A stretch of DNA of 64,000 nucleotides from Stomatobaculum sp. F0698 (GCF_030644385.1 NZ_CP130060.1:1426001-1490000); one strand, 5' to 3'; shown: positions 18,744-27,712, counted from the stretch's first letter. Notes: a model not told the origin generated them from the sequence alone. Numbers and translations are program-made.

Positions 18744-20939
18744 TTACTTTTTCTTTTTCTTTGCAGTCTTTTCCGCCTTCTCCGCAGCCTTTTGCGCCGC
18801 TTCTTCCTCAGCCTTCTTCTTCTCGTGCTTGCCCTCCATGAGATCCCAGAGCGGGCTTGCGATTGCAATCGAAGAATAGGTACCGAAGATGGTTCCCACC
18901 ATGAGCGGCAGGGTGAAGTCGCGAATCGAGGACACACCGAGCAGGAAGAGAATAAAGATGGTCACAAAGGTCGTGAGCGAAGTCAGAATGGAGCGCGAGA
19001 AGGTCTCCGTGATACTCTTGTTCGCAATCTCTCTTCTGTCCATGCGCGGGAAGAGCTTCTGATTCTCACGAATGCGGTCAAAGATAACAATCGTGTCGTT
19101 GATCGAGTAACCGACCAGCGTCAGCATGCAGGCCACGAACGAGGAACCGATGCTCCAGCGGAACACCACGTAGAAGGCAAAGAGCACCAACACGTCGTGG
19201 CAGAGGCACATGATGGCCGAAGCCGCAAAACGGAAATTCGAGAAGCGGAAGCGAATGTAGACCAGCATTAAGAGCAGGGCAATCGCAACCGCGAGCACCG
19301 CATCGCGGCGCATCTCGCCGGAGATCGTGCCGGAAATGCTCTCCGCCGTGATCTTCTCCTGATCGATGCCGAACTTCTCCGCCAGTGCCTGATCCAATGC
19401 CTGGCGCTCGTCCACGCTGAGCGCACGTGTCTTGATGATGACCTCATCGGTGCCCTGGACCTTTGCCGCCTGGATGTCGTTGTCACCGGTAATACCGGCA
19501 ACCACCGGCTTCACTTCCGTATCGATGCGCTCAAGCGACATATCCTCGTTGAAGGTCACGTTGGTCGAGGTGCCGCCCTTAAAGTCGAGGCCAAAGTTCA
19601 GCGCGCTGCCGCTCTTCGCCTGATAGACGCCCATGCCGATGAATCCGGTCGCAATGATCGCGAGGGCAAAGCCGAAGAAAAGCTTGCGCTTGCCGATAAA
19701 ATCAAAGGTCTTTCTCTCTCGAATTTTTCCGAAGAGTCCCTTCTTGTCGAGACCGAGCTCGATGAAGGAAGTGACCCAGCTTCTCGTAATCAGGAGCGCC
19801 GTGAACATGGAGACCACAACACCGAGGCCAAGCGTCGTCGCAAAGCCCTTAATGGTGCCCGTGCCCATGATATAGAGAACGGCTGCCGCAATCAGCGTCG
19901 TGATGTTACCGTCGATAATCGCGGAGAGTGCCTTGTGGAAACCGGACTTAACGGCCTCACGCACACTCCTTCCGAGCCCGATTTCCTCGCGGATACGGGT
20001 GAAAATAATGACGTTCGCATCGACCGCCATACCGACCGAGAGAATGATACCCGCGATACCCGGAAGGGTCATCGTGATATCGAATGCGCTGATTAAGCAG
20101 ACCGTGAGGCTGATGTAGAGTGCCAGTGCGAGCGCCGCCGCAAGACCCGGCAGCCAGAAGATGCCGACCATGATTGCGACAATCGCAAGGAAGCCGACCG
20201 CACCCGCCTTTAAGCTGGTGTGAATTGCCTGCTGACCGAGCTGAGCGCCGACCACGTTCGAACGGAGCTCCTCGAGCTCAAGCCGCAGCGAACCGATGCG
20301 GATTGTGGACGCAAGCTGATCTGCCTCCTCGTAGTTCTGCATGCCGTCGATCTGGCAGGTTCCGCCCGTAATTGCATCGCGGACCACCGGGTTCGAATAC
20401 GTTCTGCCGTCGTAGATAATCGCAATGTGCTGGCCGACCAACCGGCTCGTCGCATCGGCAAAGGCCTTCGCCCCTTCCTCGGTGAAGGTGAGCTCCACGA
20501 GATACTGGTTCTGTCCCGTGGTCTTGTCCTGCATCTGTGCCGGCTTTGCGCTCTTCACCTGATCGCCGGTCAGAATGACCGCACCGGTCGGATCCACAAA
20601 GGTCAGCGAACCCGGACGACCGAGATCTTCGAGAATCTGGTTTGCATCCGAGACGCCCGGAATGTCGATGTTAATGCGATTCCGGCCCTCCTGATAGACC
20701 TGCGCCTCGGTGGAGTAATTCTCCACGCGCTGCTGGAGCTTGAAGATGGTATCCTTCATGTCCTGCGCGCTCGGATTCTCCTCCTTCGCCTGGTAGGTGA
20801 TGCTGACACCGCCCGCGAGATCCAGACCGAGCTTAATCTTATTGCCGCGCATACTGTCGTACGCGAGATATAAGAAGCCCGCCAGAAGCGCAAGAAGCAC
20901 CAGCAGGCGCAGCGCGCCCTTTCCCTTTTCGCTCTTCAT
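18744..20939 (-). CDS. secDF: Fused protein-export proteins SecD and SecF
   Basis: This 731-residue protein carries SecD (about 1-420) and SecF (about 430-715) in one chain, with twelve predicted membrane helices, six in each half. Seen are the SecD motif DLAGGVSITYQ, the second SecD helix block with AVDANVIIFTRIREE, and the SecF motif FKGGTSTNV with INDTIVIFDRIREN. SecDF uses the proton gradient to pull exported proteins across the membrane. The start MKSEKGKGALR follows GGGGAGGTAGCAAGT. The C-terminus is a Lys/Ala/Glu-rich tail. A single SecDF chain is known in Bacillus and several Clostridia. Confidence 0.95.
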   Translation of the reverse strand: MKSEKGKGALRLLVLLALLAGFLYLAYDSMRGNKIKLGLDLAGGVSITYQAKEENPSAQDMKDTIFKLQQRVENYSTEAQVYQEGRNRINIDIPGVSDANQILEDLGRPGSLTFVDPTGAVILTGDQVKSAKPAQMQDKTTGQNQYLVELTFTEEGAKAFADATSRLVGQHIAIIYDGRTYSNPVVRDAITGGTCQIDGMQNYEEADQLASTIRIGSLRLELEELRSNVVGAQLGQQAIHTSLKAGAVGFLAIVAIMVGIFWLPGLAAALALALYISLTVCLISAFDITMTLPGIAGIILSVGMAVDANVIIFTRIREEIGLGRSVREAVKSGFHKALSAIIDGNITTLIAAAVLYIMGTGTIKGFATTLGLGVVVSMFTALLITRSWVTSFIELGLDKKGLFGKIRERKTFDFIGKRKLFFGFALAIIATGFIGMGVYQAKSGSALNFGLDFKGGTSTNVTFNEDMSLERIDTEVKPVVAGITGDNDIQAAKVQGTDEVIIKTRALSVDERQALDQALAEKFGIDQEKITAESISGTISGEMRRDAVLAVAIALLLMLVYIRFRFSNFRFAASAIMCLCHDVLVLFAFYVVFRWSIGSSFVACMLTLVGYSINDTIVIFDRIRENQKLFPRMDRREIANKSITETFSRSILTSLTTFVTIFILFLLGVSSIRDFTLPLMVGTIFGTYSSIAIASPLWDLMEGKHEKKKAEEEAAQKAAEKAEKTAKKKKK

Positions 20940-20961
20940 ACTTGCTACCTCCCCTTGATGG

Positions 20962-22395
20962 TCAGATTGCCGCCTGCTCCTCTGCCGCTGCCGCCGCATC
21001 CAACATCTCGGCCGCTTTGATCATGATGGCACACTCAATCCGCTTTTTTTGCATCGCGCAGCCAATCTCATAGGCATCCGTCAGGTTGTGATGGAAGTTG
21101 TGAGAATTTGCCGCACAGCCGCCGCTGCAGTAGAAACGAACCTCGCAGTCCTTACACTGCGGCTTGGCATAGACATTACATAATTTGAACTCATCGCAGA
21201 TGTCGCTGCGCTGAATACCGCTGTCAACATTGCCGAGCAGGAATTCCTCCTTGCCGACAAACTGATGGCAGGGATAGAAATCGCCCCAGGGCGTCACCGC
21301 GAGATACTCGGTGCCCGAACCGCAGCCCGAGAGACGCTTTGCGACACAGGGTCCCTGCTTCAAATCAATCTGGAAGTGGAAAAAGACAAAGCCTCTTCCC
21401 TCCCGGCGACGCTTCACATACTCCGCTGCGAGCTTGTCGTACTGCTCGAGGATAATCGGCAGATCTTCCTCGCGTATCGCATAGGGCTCCTCGGGGTCCG
21501 CGACCACCGGCTCCATACTCATCTTCTCAAAGCCGAGATCCGCAAAGTGCAACACGTCCTCCGAAAACTCCAGGTTGTTGTGCGTGAAGGTGCCGCGGAT
21601 GTAGTAGTCCTTATGCAGCTTTTCCCGCTCCGCCGCAAAGCGCTGGAACTTCGGGACAATGATGTCGTAGCTGCCCTGCCCGCCGCGCGTGGGACGCATG
21701 CGGTCGTTCACTTCCTTGCGGCCGTCCAGCGAGAGGACCACATTCGACATCTCTTTGTTGCAGAACGCCGTAATCTCATCGTTCAAGAGCACGCCGTTCG
21801 TGGTGAGCGTGAAGCGGAACTGCTTGTCGTGCTCCTTCTCGAGCGAGCGCCCGTACTCGACGAGCTGCTTTACAACCTTCCAGTTCATGGTCGGCTCGCC
21901 GCCGAAGAAATCGACCTCGAGATTTCTGCGGGAACCCGAGTTCGCAACCAGGAAATCCAGTGCCTTCTTGCCGACTTCAAAACTCATCAGCGCTCTTCTG
22001 CCGTGGTACTCGCCCTCTTCCGCGAAGCAGTAGCGACATGCAAGGTTGCAGTCGTGGGCAATGTGAAGACAGAGCGCCTTGACAACCGTCTTGCGCGCCT
22101 TAAAGTCGCGCACAAAGCTCTGATAGCCGTCCGTGGTGAAGAGCTCCTCGGCGTCAATGAGAGCCTGCATGGTCTCAATGACTTCCTCGATTTCCTCCGC
22201 CGGATAATCCGCCTTCAGTTCCGCGCGGACCGCCTCCTTGGCCTCCTCGGAGAGCGGCGTCGCCTTCTCGAGTTCTCCGACCACCGGCTCCGCAGCCTGC
22301 ACCGCCCGGTAGAACGCCGGATCCGCGACATGCACGGAGCCCGAGTTGACGTCCATCACAATGGCAATGCCGTTGTTGATAAATTGGTGAATCAA
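20962..22395 (-). CDS. scfB: SCIFF radical SAM maturase (thioether cross-link forming)
   Basis: This 477-residue radical SAM/SPASM enzyme installs a Cys-to-Thr thioether in the SCIFF peptide encoded just upstream. Residues 1-95 form a peptide-binding region; the radical SAM cluster motif is C116, C120, C123 (CNLACRYC); FFGGEPTMNW follows; the SPASM domain has Cys-rich segments from about 365 to 435 (CVAKRLSGCGSG, PQCKDCEVRFYCSGGC) binding two further iron-sulphur clusters. The gene lies 141 bases after scfA and 22 bases before secDF, a linkage widely conserved in Clostridia. The physiological role of SCIFF is unsettled. Confidence 0.95.
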   Translation of the reverse strand: MIHQFINNGIAIVMDVNSGSVHVADPAFYRAVQAAEPVVGELEKATPLSEEAKEAVRAELKADYPAEEIEEVIETMQALIDAEELFTTDGYQSFVRDFKARKTVVKALCLHIAHDCNLACRYCFAEEGEYHGRRALMSFEVGKKALDFLVANSGSRRNLEVDFFGGEPTMNWKVVKQLVEYGRSLEKEHDKQFRFTLTTNGVLLNDEITAFCNKEMSNVVLSLDGRKEVNDRMRPTRGGQGSYDIIVPKFQRFAAEREKLHKDYYIRGTFTHNNLEFSEDVLHFADLGFEKMSMEPVVADPEEPYAIREEDLPIILEQYDKLAAEYVKRRREGRGFVFFHFQIDLKQGPCVAKRLSGCGSGTEYLAVTPWGDFYPCHQFVGKEEFLLGNVDSGIQRSDICDEFKLCNVYAKPQCKDCEVRFYCSGGCAANSHNFHHNLTDAYEIGCAMQKKRIECAIMIKAAEMLDAAAAAEEQAAI

Positions 22396-22486
22396 GCCTT
22401 TACCTGCTTTCTATATACAAACTTCTCTATAAAACACATGCGAACGCCGTCCGAAACGGGCCGCAAAAATACCTTGCAAGATAAGA

Positions 22487-22516
22487 ACCCCTACAATCCT
22501 CTCAGACTGTAGGGGT
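22487..22516 (-). terminator. Hairpin between scfA and scfB, possible attenuator
   Basis: Arms ACCCCTACA (22487-22495) and TGTAGGGGT (22508-22516) pair perfectly with a 12-base loop, 21 bases after the SCIFF stop codon. Only a short T-containing tract (TCTTATCTT) follows, so termination should be partial. This would give more SCIFF peptide mRNA than maturase mRNA. Confidence 0.55.
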
Positions 22517-22536
22517 CTCCCGTCGTCTCCGGGACC

Positions 22537-22683
22537 TTATCTGTTCTCGTTCTCGCAGCTCTGATTTCCAACGGTGCAGGAAGTCTTGCACGCGGACTGG
22601 CAGGAAGTCTGGCACTCGCCACAACCACCATGCGCCATGCTTGCCTTCAGAGGCTTCTCATTCAGCGTCATAACATGCTTCAT
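22537..22683 (-). CDS. scfA: Six-cysteine SCIFF peptide precursor
   Basis: This 48-residue peptide begins MKHVMTLNEKPLKAS and contains six cysteines in about 23 residues, in the SCIFF pattern GGCGECQTSCQSACKTSC plus a last QSC. SCIFF (six cysteines in forty-five residues) is a near-universal ribosomal peptide of Clostridia modified by the adjacent radical SAM enzyme. The ATG (22681-22683) is preceded by GAGAGGAGGACAATGAG; an overlapping out-of-frame ATG lies five bases upstream. A strong promoter lies 34 bases upstream. Confidence 0.95.
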   Translation of the reverse strand: MKHVMTLNEKPLKASMAHGGCGECQTSCQSACKTSCTVGNQSCENENR

Positions 22684-22716
22684 CTCATTGTCCTCCTCTC
22701 CGTGATACTCTGAAAA

Positions 22717-22745
22717 ATTATAACATACCGTATATTACTTGACAA
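22717..22745 (-). promoter_or_regulatory. Strong sigma-A promoter of scfA
   Basis: On the minus strand TTGTCA (22740-22745) and a perfect TATAAT (22717-22722) are separated by 17 bases. The -35 box lies within the last codons of the upstream CNNM gene. This is among the best promoter matches in the window and drives scfA-scfB-secDF-tgt-yajC. Confidence 0.8.
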
Positions 22746-24003
22746 CGGCTTTCTCCGCCGCGAGGGTCAGCTTGACCTCGGCAATTCTGGTCTGTTCCAT
22801 GCGTGTCACCGTAAAACGCATGCCGTCCCGCACCACGCTCTCTCCCTCCTTCGGGAAATGTTCGAGCTGCTCCAGCACATAACCGCCGATCGACTCATAG
22901 TCCTCCGAGGAGAGCTTTAACTGCAGCGCCTCATTCAAATCGTCAATCTTGACATTGCCCTCAACGAGATAGGTGTTCGGGGCAACGCGCCGTATGCTCT
23001 TCTCCTCATCGCGATCGTACTCGTCGCGGATCTCGCCCACGATTTCCTCCAGGATATCCTCCATGGTCACCATGCCCGCCGTCACACCGTACTCATCGAG
23101 CACAATCGCGAGATTCGTATAATTTTTCCGCATTTCGACCATGAGCTCCGAAGTCTTCTTCTGCTCATAGGTAAAGAGCGGTTTCCGCATCAACTCCGCA
23201 ATGCGGAAATTTTTCTCCGGCGCGCGGAACAGAAGGTCTTTGACATTCAAAATGCCGACGATGGTGTCCGCCGTGTCCTTGTAAACCGGAATGCGCGTGT
23301 ATTGCTCTTCGCGCACCACTTCCATGAGCTCTTCCTTGCTCGCCTCAATGTCGATGCAGGTCATATCGATGCGCGGTATCATGATATCGCGCGCGCTCCG
23401 GTCGCCGAAATCAAAGACATTGTCGATGATTTTTCGCTCGTCGTTCTCGAGAACGCCGTCCTCATGCCCCACTTGGACTATGGTCCTTAACTCCTCCGCG
23501 GTCATAAGCTCCCTCTCATTCGGGCGATCCGCGCCGAAGAGCTTCATCACAAGACGGGCCAGATTGTTGACCACAAAGACAAGGGGCGTAAAGAGCCACA
23601 TCAGATTGCGCACCGGCCCCGCCGCGCGGAGGGCAATGCGCTCCGCGTTTCGACTTGCCATGGTTTTCGGCGCAACCTCGCCGAATACCAGAACCGCAAG
23701 CGTCAAAACACCGGTCGCCACACCGACCATCTTGCTGCCGAAGAGCGAGAGCGTCACGGTCGTCGCGAGCGAAGAGGCATAGAGATTCACCACGTTGTTG
23801 CCGATTAATATGACCGAGAGCATTTTCTCAGGCTTCTGCAAAATCGAAAGCAGAGTGACAGCCCTCTTATCGCCTTGGCTCGCAAGGGTGCGAACGCGTA
23901 TGCGGTTCACGGTTGTGAGGGCCGTCTCCGCCGAAGAAAACAAGGCGGAGGTCCCGAGCAAAACAACAAGCAGACATAGTTGTATCAGATCCTGACGACT
24001 CAA
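22735..24003 (-). CDS. CNNM/CBS-domain membrane protein, hemolysin C/CorC-like
   Basis: This 422-residue protein has an N-terminal DUF21/CNNM membrane domain with about four helices (residues 5-150), two CBS domains (about 200-325, with MIPRIDMTCID and VLDEYGVTAGMVT) and a C-terminal CorC/HlyC domain. The family takes part in magnesium or cobalt efflux; the older hemolysin name is misleading. The start overlaps the LspA-like gene by four bases. It is the last member of an uppP, lspA-like, CNNM operon. Confidence 0.9.
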   Translation of the reverse strand: MSRQDLIQLCLLVVLLGTSALFSSAETALTTVNRIRVRTLASQGDKRAVTLLSILQKPEKMLSVILIGNNVVNLYASSLATTVTLSLFGSKMVGVATGVLTLAVLVFGEVAPKTMASRNAERIALRAAGPVRNLMWLFTPLVFVVNNLARLVMKLFGADRPNERELMTAEELRTIVQVGHEDGVLENDERKIIDNVFDFGDRSARDIMIPRIDMTCIDIEASKEELMEVVREEQYTRIPVYKDTADTIVGILNVKDLLFRAPEKNFRIAELMRKPLFTYEQKKTSELMVEMRKNYTNLAIVLDEYGVTAGMVTMEDILEEIVGEIRDEYDRDEEKSIRRVAPNTYLVEGNVKIDDLNEALQLKLSSEDYESIGGYVLEQLEHFPKEGESVVRDGMRFTVTRMEQTRIAEVKLTLAAEKAVVK

Positions 24004-24488
24004 GCTTGTCTCCTTTTGGAAATCAGACGTTTCAGCCCCCTTGCCAGTTCAAGCGCCGCCGTAAGTCCCATGCCGAGCGCAATGAAACAGTCGCCGAGGT
24101 TAAACACCAAATGCTCCGCTTTCCGATTGCGAAGGGAAAGGTAATCTACCACAAAGCCGCGAAAAAAACGGTCAAAAAGATTGCTCGCGCCGCCCGCAAG
24201 TACCAGGGCGAGCGCTGTCTTTTCATACTTACGGCCGCGTTTCGGGAGCAGCGCGGAAAAACGAAACAGCACCAGACTCTCTATGAGCAGCGGGCCTCCC
24301 AGCACGATTTCCCGCCGCTTCGAAAAAAAGCCGAGCGGCAGACCTTCGTTATGAAAACGCTTTAGGAGAAGCAAAGGCTTCCCGGGCGGCAGTTCTCTGG
24401 GAAACGCCTTCTCAGGCAGTGCTTCGACCGCGCTCTTCCCGATTAAGTCCAGCGCGGTGAGAAACGCAATCAGGCGATAGTACCACAT
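24000..24488 (-). CDS. Signal peptidase II family protein (LspA-like, divergent)
   Basis: This 162-residue protein has four hydrophobic helices and the two aspartates of the lipoprotein signal peptidase family, in SNLFDRFFRGFVVDYL and in VFNLGD. The second motif is FNLGD rather than the usual FN-x-AD, and the asparagine/alanine-rich NxGAAFG motif is replaced by HNEGLPLGFF. LspA cleaves lipoprotein signal peptides at the outer face of the membrane. The divergence suggests a second paralogue of changed specificity rather than the housekeeping enzyme. It overlaps uppP by one base (TGATG). Confidence 0.7.
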   Translation of the reverse strand: MWYYRLIAFLTALDLIGKSAVEALPEKAFPRELPPGKPLLLLKRFHNEGLPLGFFSKRREIVLGGPLLIESLVLFRFSALLPKRGRKYEKTALALVLAGGASNLFDRFFRGFVVDYLSLRNRKAEHLVFNLGDCFIALGMGLTAALELARGLKRLISKRRQA

Positions 24489-25339
24489 CAGGCCGCTCCC
24501 ATGGGCTTACCCATCAAAGTCGAAATCACGTACCAGATCAGCACAATGACGCCGAGCACAATGCGGTAATAACCGAAAACCTTAAAGTCGTTTTTCTTAA
24601 CCCAGCTCATCAGGAAGCGTATCGAGTACACCGAGACCAGAAAGGCCACCGCCATGCCGAGCACGAGGTATAAAATTTCGGCATTGCTGAAGCGAAAACC
24701 GAACTTTGCAAGCTTAAGAAGGCTTGCGCCTAACATGACCGGGATTCCGACAAAGAAGGAGAACTCTGCCGCCACCGCGCGGGAACATCCGAGTATCACG
24801 GCGCCGAGTATCGTGACACCCGAGCGCGAGGTGCCCGGGATCAACGCGAGTACCTGAAACATGCCGATGTAGAGTGCGGTCTGGTAATTGAGCTGCCACA
24901 TCTTGGTAATCTGCGGCTTGCTCGTCTGATTCCGGTTCTCGATCAGAATGAAAAGGACGCCGTAAACAACCAGCATAATCGAGACCACGAGGCCGTTATA
25001 GAGGTGCGCGTCCATCCAGTCGTCGAGCAGCTTGCCTAGGATGGCCGCCGGTATGCAGGCCACGATAATCTTACTCCAGAGGGTCAGCGCCACCCTTCTT
25101 TGGTCGCCGCGTTTCGAGCGACTCAAGGGATTCAGACGGTCAAAATAGAGCATGACCACGGCGAGAATTGCGCCGAGCTGAATCACCACGCGGAACATTT
25201 CCATGAATTCCGGTGAGACATCCAGATGAATCAATTGGTTGATGAGTATCAGATGACCGGTCGAACTGATCGGCAACCACTCGGTAAAGCCCTCCACCAT
25301 ACCGAGCACAATCACTTTTAAGATTTCAATGATGCGCAT
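24488..25339 (-). CDS. uppP: Undecaprenyl-diphosphatase
   Basis: This 283-residue membrane enzyme recycles undecaprenyl pyrophosphate to the monophosphate carrier for peptidoglycan and other surface polymers; overexpression gives bacitracin resistance. Seen are the family motifs GMVEGFTEWLPISSTGHLI near the N-terminus and IPGTSRSGVTI in the middle, with about eight helices. The ATG follows GAAGACGGAGATTTT. It starts the operon with the LspA-like and CNNM genes. Confidence 0.95.
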   Translation of the reverse strand: MRIIEILKVIVLGMVEGFTEWLPISSTGHLILINQLIHLDVSPEFMEMFRVVIQLGAILAVVMLYFDRLNPLSRSKRGDQRRVALTLWSKIIVACIPAAILGKLLDDWMDAHLYNGLVVSIMLVVYGVLFILIENRNQTSKPQITKMWQLNYQTALYIGMFQVLALIPGTSRSGVTILGAVILGCSRAVAAEFSFFVGIPVMLGASLLKLAKFGFRFSNAEILYLVLGMAVAFLVSVYSIRFLMSWVKKNDFKVFGYYRIVLGVIVLIWYVISTLMGKPMGAA

Positions 25340-25380
25340 ACAAAATCTCCGTCTTCTTTCTCTTTCGTTTGTATTTGCCT

Positions 25381-26070
25381 TCAGATGTTTTCAATCTGCC
25401 AGTCGATCGGCTCTTCCCCGACCGAGCGCAGAAAGTCATTGGCTCTTTGAAAGTGCCCGCAGCCGAAGAAGCCCCGGCTCGCCGAGAGCGGCGAGGGATG
25501 CGGCGAGGTCAGAACCAAATGTTTCTCCCGGTCTATCATCGGCAGCTTTTCCTGCGCGGGTCGTCCCCAGAGCAGAAAGACCAGGCGCTGATTCGAACTG
25601 TTTGCCGCCCTGAGAATGGCATCCGTAAACTGTTCCCACCCCTTTCCGCGATGAGAAAAGGCCGCGTGCGCGCGCACGGTGAGCACCGTATTTAAGAGAA
25701 GCACGCCCTGCTCCGCCCACTTCTTTAAATAGCCGTTATTCGGAATATAGCAGCCGAGCTCTTCGTGTAACTCGCGGTAGATGTTCTTCAGCGAAGGCGG
25801 TATGACACGCTGCTCGGGTAATACCGAAAATGCGAGTCCGTGCGCCTGGTTCGGTTCGTGATAAGGGTCCTGCCCCAGGATCACCACGCGGACTTTTTCG
25901 AGCGGTGTCAGTTCCAACGCCTCGAAAATACGGTCCGCAGGCGGGAAAACCCGCTCTGTCCGGTACTCCTGTTCCACAAAATGATAGAGCTCCGCGTAAT
26001 AGGGCTTTTTGAATTCAGCCTGCAGAGCCGGAAGCCAGTCGTTCTGAATTGCGGCCACCTGTTTTGCCAT
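25381..26070 (-). CDS. ung: Uracil-DNA glycosylase
   Basis: This 229-residue family-1 enzyme removes uracil from DNA. The water-activating aspartate is in VILGQDPYHEPNQAHGLAFS and the minor-groove loop is HPSPLSASRGFFG. The start MAKQVAAIQNDWL follows GAAGAGAGG. It stands after the rpmG terminator and 41 bases before uppP on the same strand, so it may lead that operon. Confidence 0.96.
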   Translation of the reverse strand: MAKQVAAIQNDWLPALQAEFKKPYYAELYHFVEQEYRTERVFPPADRIFEALELTPLEKVRVVILGQDPYHEPNQAHGLAFSVLPEQRVIPPSLKNIYRELHEELGCYIPNNGYLKKWAEQGVLLLNTVLTVRAHAAFSHRGKGWEQFTDAILRAANSSNQRLVFLLWGRPAQEKLPMIDREKHLVLTSPHPSPLSASRGFFGCGHFQRANDFLRSVGEEPIDWQIENI

Positions 26071-26127
26071 CCTCTCTTCGGTTTATCATGGGTTTGACTC
26101 AAAATTATTCTTAATAATAACATAAAA

Positions 26128-26168
26128 TAAGAGCCTCTGCGCAGCTTTTTTGCCGCACAGAGGCTCTG
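26128..26168 (-). terminator. Terminator of rpmG
   Basis: On the minus strand CAGAGCCTCTGTGCGG pairs with CTGCGCAGAGGCTCTT around a loop of A residues, with TATTTTATG after the stem. It lies between rpmG and ung. Confidence 0.85.
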
Positions 26169-26177
26169 TACCCGCAC

Positions 26178-26339
26178 TCAGCGCACTTCTCGGTGCAGGG
26201 TATAACGCCGGAGTCTCGGGCAATACTTCATTGCCTCCATGCGCTCCGGGTGGAGTTTCTTGTTCTTCGTGGTGGTATAATTCCGATCGCCGCACTCCGT
26301 GCAGGCGAGCGTGACGCGCGTTCTCCCTGAATTTGCCAT
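26178..26339 (-). CDS. rpmG: 50S ribosomal protein L33
   Basis: This 53-residue protein matches L33 in [20 protein letters not shown] and [15 protein letters not shown]. One CxxC pair and a single later cysteine are present. The start [11 protein letters not shown] is chosen because GAGAGGAGAAAAGCC lies directly upstream; an in-frame start 11 codons earlier precedes the Shine-Dalgarno. It is alone between its own promoter and terminator, not next to secE-nusG as in many Firmicutes. Confidence 0.93.
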   Translation of the reverse strand: MANSGRTRVTLACTECGDRNYTTTKNKKLHPERMEAMKYCPRLRRYTLHREVR

Positions 26340-26456
26340 GGCTTTTCTCCTCTCAAGAAACCGCTCCGGCAAGGGCCGAAGCGGTCATCAGGCTACAGTT
26401 AGGCGAAAACTCTTGCGACTTTGAGGCTTTCGTATTTGCATCCTGTTTGCATATTC

Positions 26457-26485
26457 ATAGTAGCAAAGCCATGGTTTGCTGTCAA
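26457..26485 (-). promoter_or_regulatory. rpmG promoter with palindromic spacer
   Basis: On the minus strand TTGACA (26480-26485) and TACTAT (26457-26462) are 17 bases apart. The whole spacer is an inverted repeat, GCAAA-N7-TTTGC, with an inner CCATGG. Such a spacer could bind a repressor, but no known operator matches. Confidence 0.7.
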
Positions 26486-26495
26486 TGCATCTTTT

Positions 26496-27698
26496 TTATT
26501 TTTCTTCGAGCACTTGGAAGATGAAGAACTTGAGGTAGTAGGTTTCTCCCGCCGCCCAGAGGATCGGGTGATCCGGCGCCTGGGTGGAAAAATACACTTG
26601 GCGAAGGCGCTTTCTCGCGCCGCGAGCCGCCTCCTGAACGGTCTTTGCAAAGAGCGCCTGATCCATAAAGTGCGAGCAGGAACAGGTCGCCAGGAAGCCG
26701 CCGTCCCGAACCAGCTTCATGCCGCGGAGATTAATGTCTCGGTAGCCCTTGACCGCGCGCTTTACGGTCTCCCGCGATTTGGTAAAGGCAGGCGGATCCA
26801 GTATGACCAGATCAAAGCGCTCGCCCTCTGCCTCCAGCTTCGGCAATAGATCAAAGACATCCGCGGTCTCAAAGCGCACCCGCTCCGAGAGTCCGTTTAA
26901 GGCGGCATTCTCGGTGGCCTGCGAAACACCGAGCGCCGAGGCATCGACCCCCAACACTTCCCGCGCGCCCGCAAGGCCCGCATTCAGGGCAAAGGAGCCC
27001 GTGTGCGTGAAGCAGTCCAGCACCCTTGCGCCCTGCGAAAAACCCTGCACCGCGCGGCGGTTTAACTTCTGATCGAGGAAAAAGCCGGTCTTCTGCCCCT
27101 CGGCCACATCCACCCAATAGTGGACGCCGTTCTCGCAAATCTGAACCTTGGTGTCAAAGGGCTCGGAGAGAAAACCTTTTACCCGCTCCATGCCCTCCTT
27201 GAGTCTCTCCTTCGCATCGCTCCGCTCGTAGACGCCGCGTATCGGAAGCCCCTCCTGCGAAAGAACTTCGAGAAGTATCTTTAGGACTCGCTCCTTCATT
27301 CGGTCCATGCCGAGCGCAAGGCTCTCGAGTACCAGGACATCGTTAAATTTATCCACGGTGAGGCCGGGCAGAAAATCCGCCTCGCCGAAAATCAGACGGC
27401 AGGCGCCGGTGTCTACAACCTGCTTCCGAAGGCGCACCGCCGTCTCGATGCGCGCGCGAAGAAAGGCATCGTCAATCTCCTGCGCTGCGTTCCTGGTCAT
27501 CATGCGAACGCGCAGCTTGGAATTCAGGTTCATGAAGCCGTTGCCGAGGGGATAGCCATCGTGATCCAGCACGGTCACAAGGTCTCCGTTCGTAAACGCT
27601 CCCTCGACCCGCGCCACTTCGTTGTCGTAAATCCAGGCACCGCCGCTCTTAAACGCGCGGCCGCCGCCCGGCTTTAAACTCACTTTACAGGGATACAT
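26496..27698 (-). CDS. Class I SAM-dependent rRNA methyltransferase, RlmI family
   Basis: This 400-residue enzyme has an N-terminal PUA-like domain (about 1-70, MYPCKVSLKPGGGRAF and FNGD-type FTNGDLVTVLD) and a C-terminal Rossmann methyltransferase with VLDCFTHTGSFALNAG (SAM motif I), a VDASALGV acidic loop and LVILDPPAFTKSR (catalytic DPPAF). RlmI methylates a cytosine of 23S rRNA in E. coli; the exact target here is inferred. The ATG at 27696-27698 follows GAGGAGGGAGAAAAGG and gives normal family length. It is the last gene of cls, mscS, degV, rlmI-like. Confidence 0.9.
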   Translation of the reverse strand: MYPCKVSLKPGGGRAFKSGGAWIYDNEVARVEGAFTNGDLVTVLDHDGYPLGNGFMNLNSKLRVRMMTRNAAQEIDDAFLRARIETAVRLRKQVVDTGACRLIFGEADFLPGLTVDKFNDVLVLESLALGMDRMKERVLKILLEVLSQEGLPIRGVYERSDAKERLKEGMERVKGFLSEPFDTKVQICENGVHYWVDVAEGQKTGFFLDQKLNRRAVQGFSQGARVLDCFTHTGSFALNAGLAGAREVLGVDASALGVSQATENAALNGLSERVRFETADVFDLLPKLEAEGERFDLVILDPPAFTKSRETVKRAVKGYRDINLRGMKLVRDGGFLATCSCSHFMDQALFAKTVQEAARGARKRLRQVYFSTQAPDHPILWAAGETYYLKFFIFQVLEEK

Positions 27699-27712
27699 CC
27701 TTTTCTCCCTCC

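Noticed and set aside
20380..20410. GGTTCGAATAC resembling a tRNA T-loop
   Set aside because: It lies inside the secD coding region, and no acceptor or anticodon stem can be formed around it.
21265..22512. 415-residue antisense frame over scfB
   Set aside because: It is opposite the radical SAM maturase and ends inside the intergenic hairpin.
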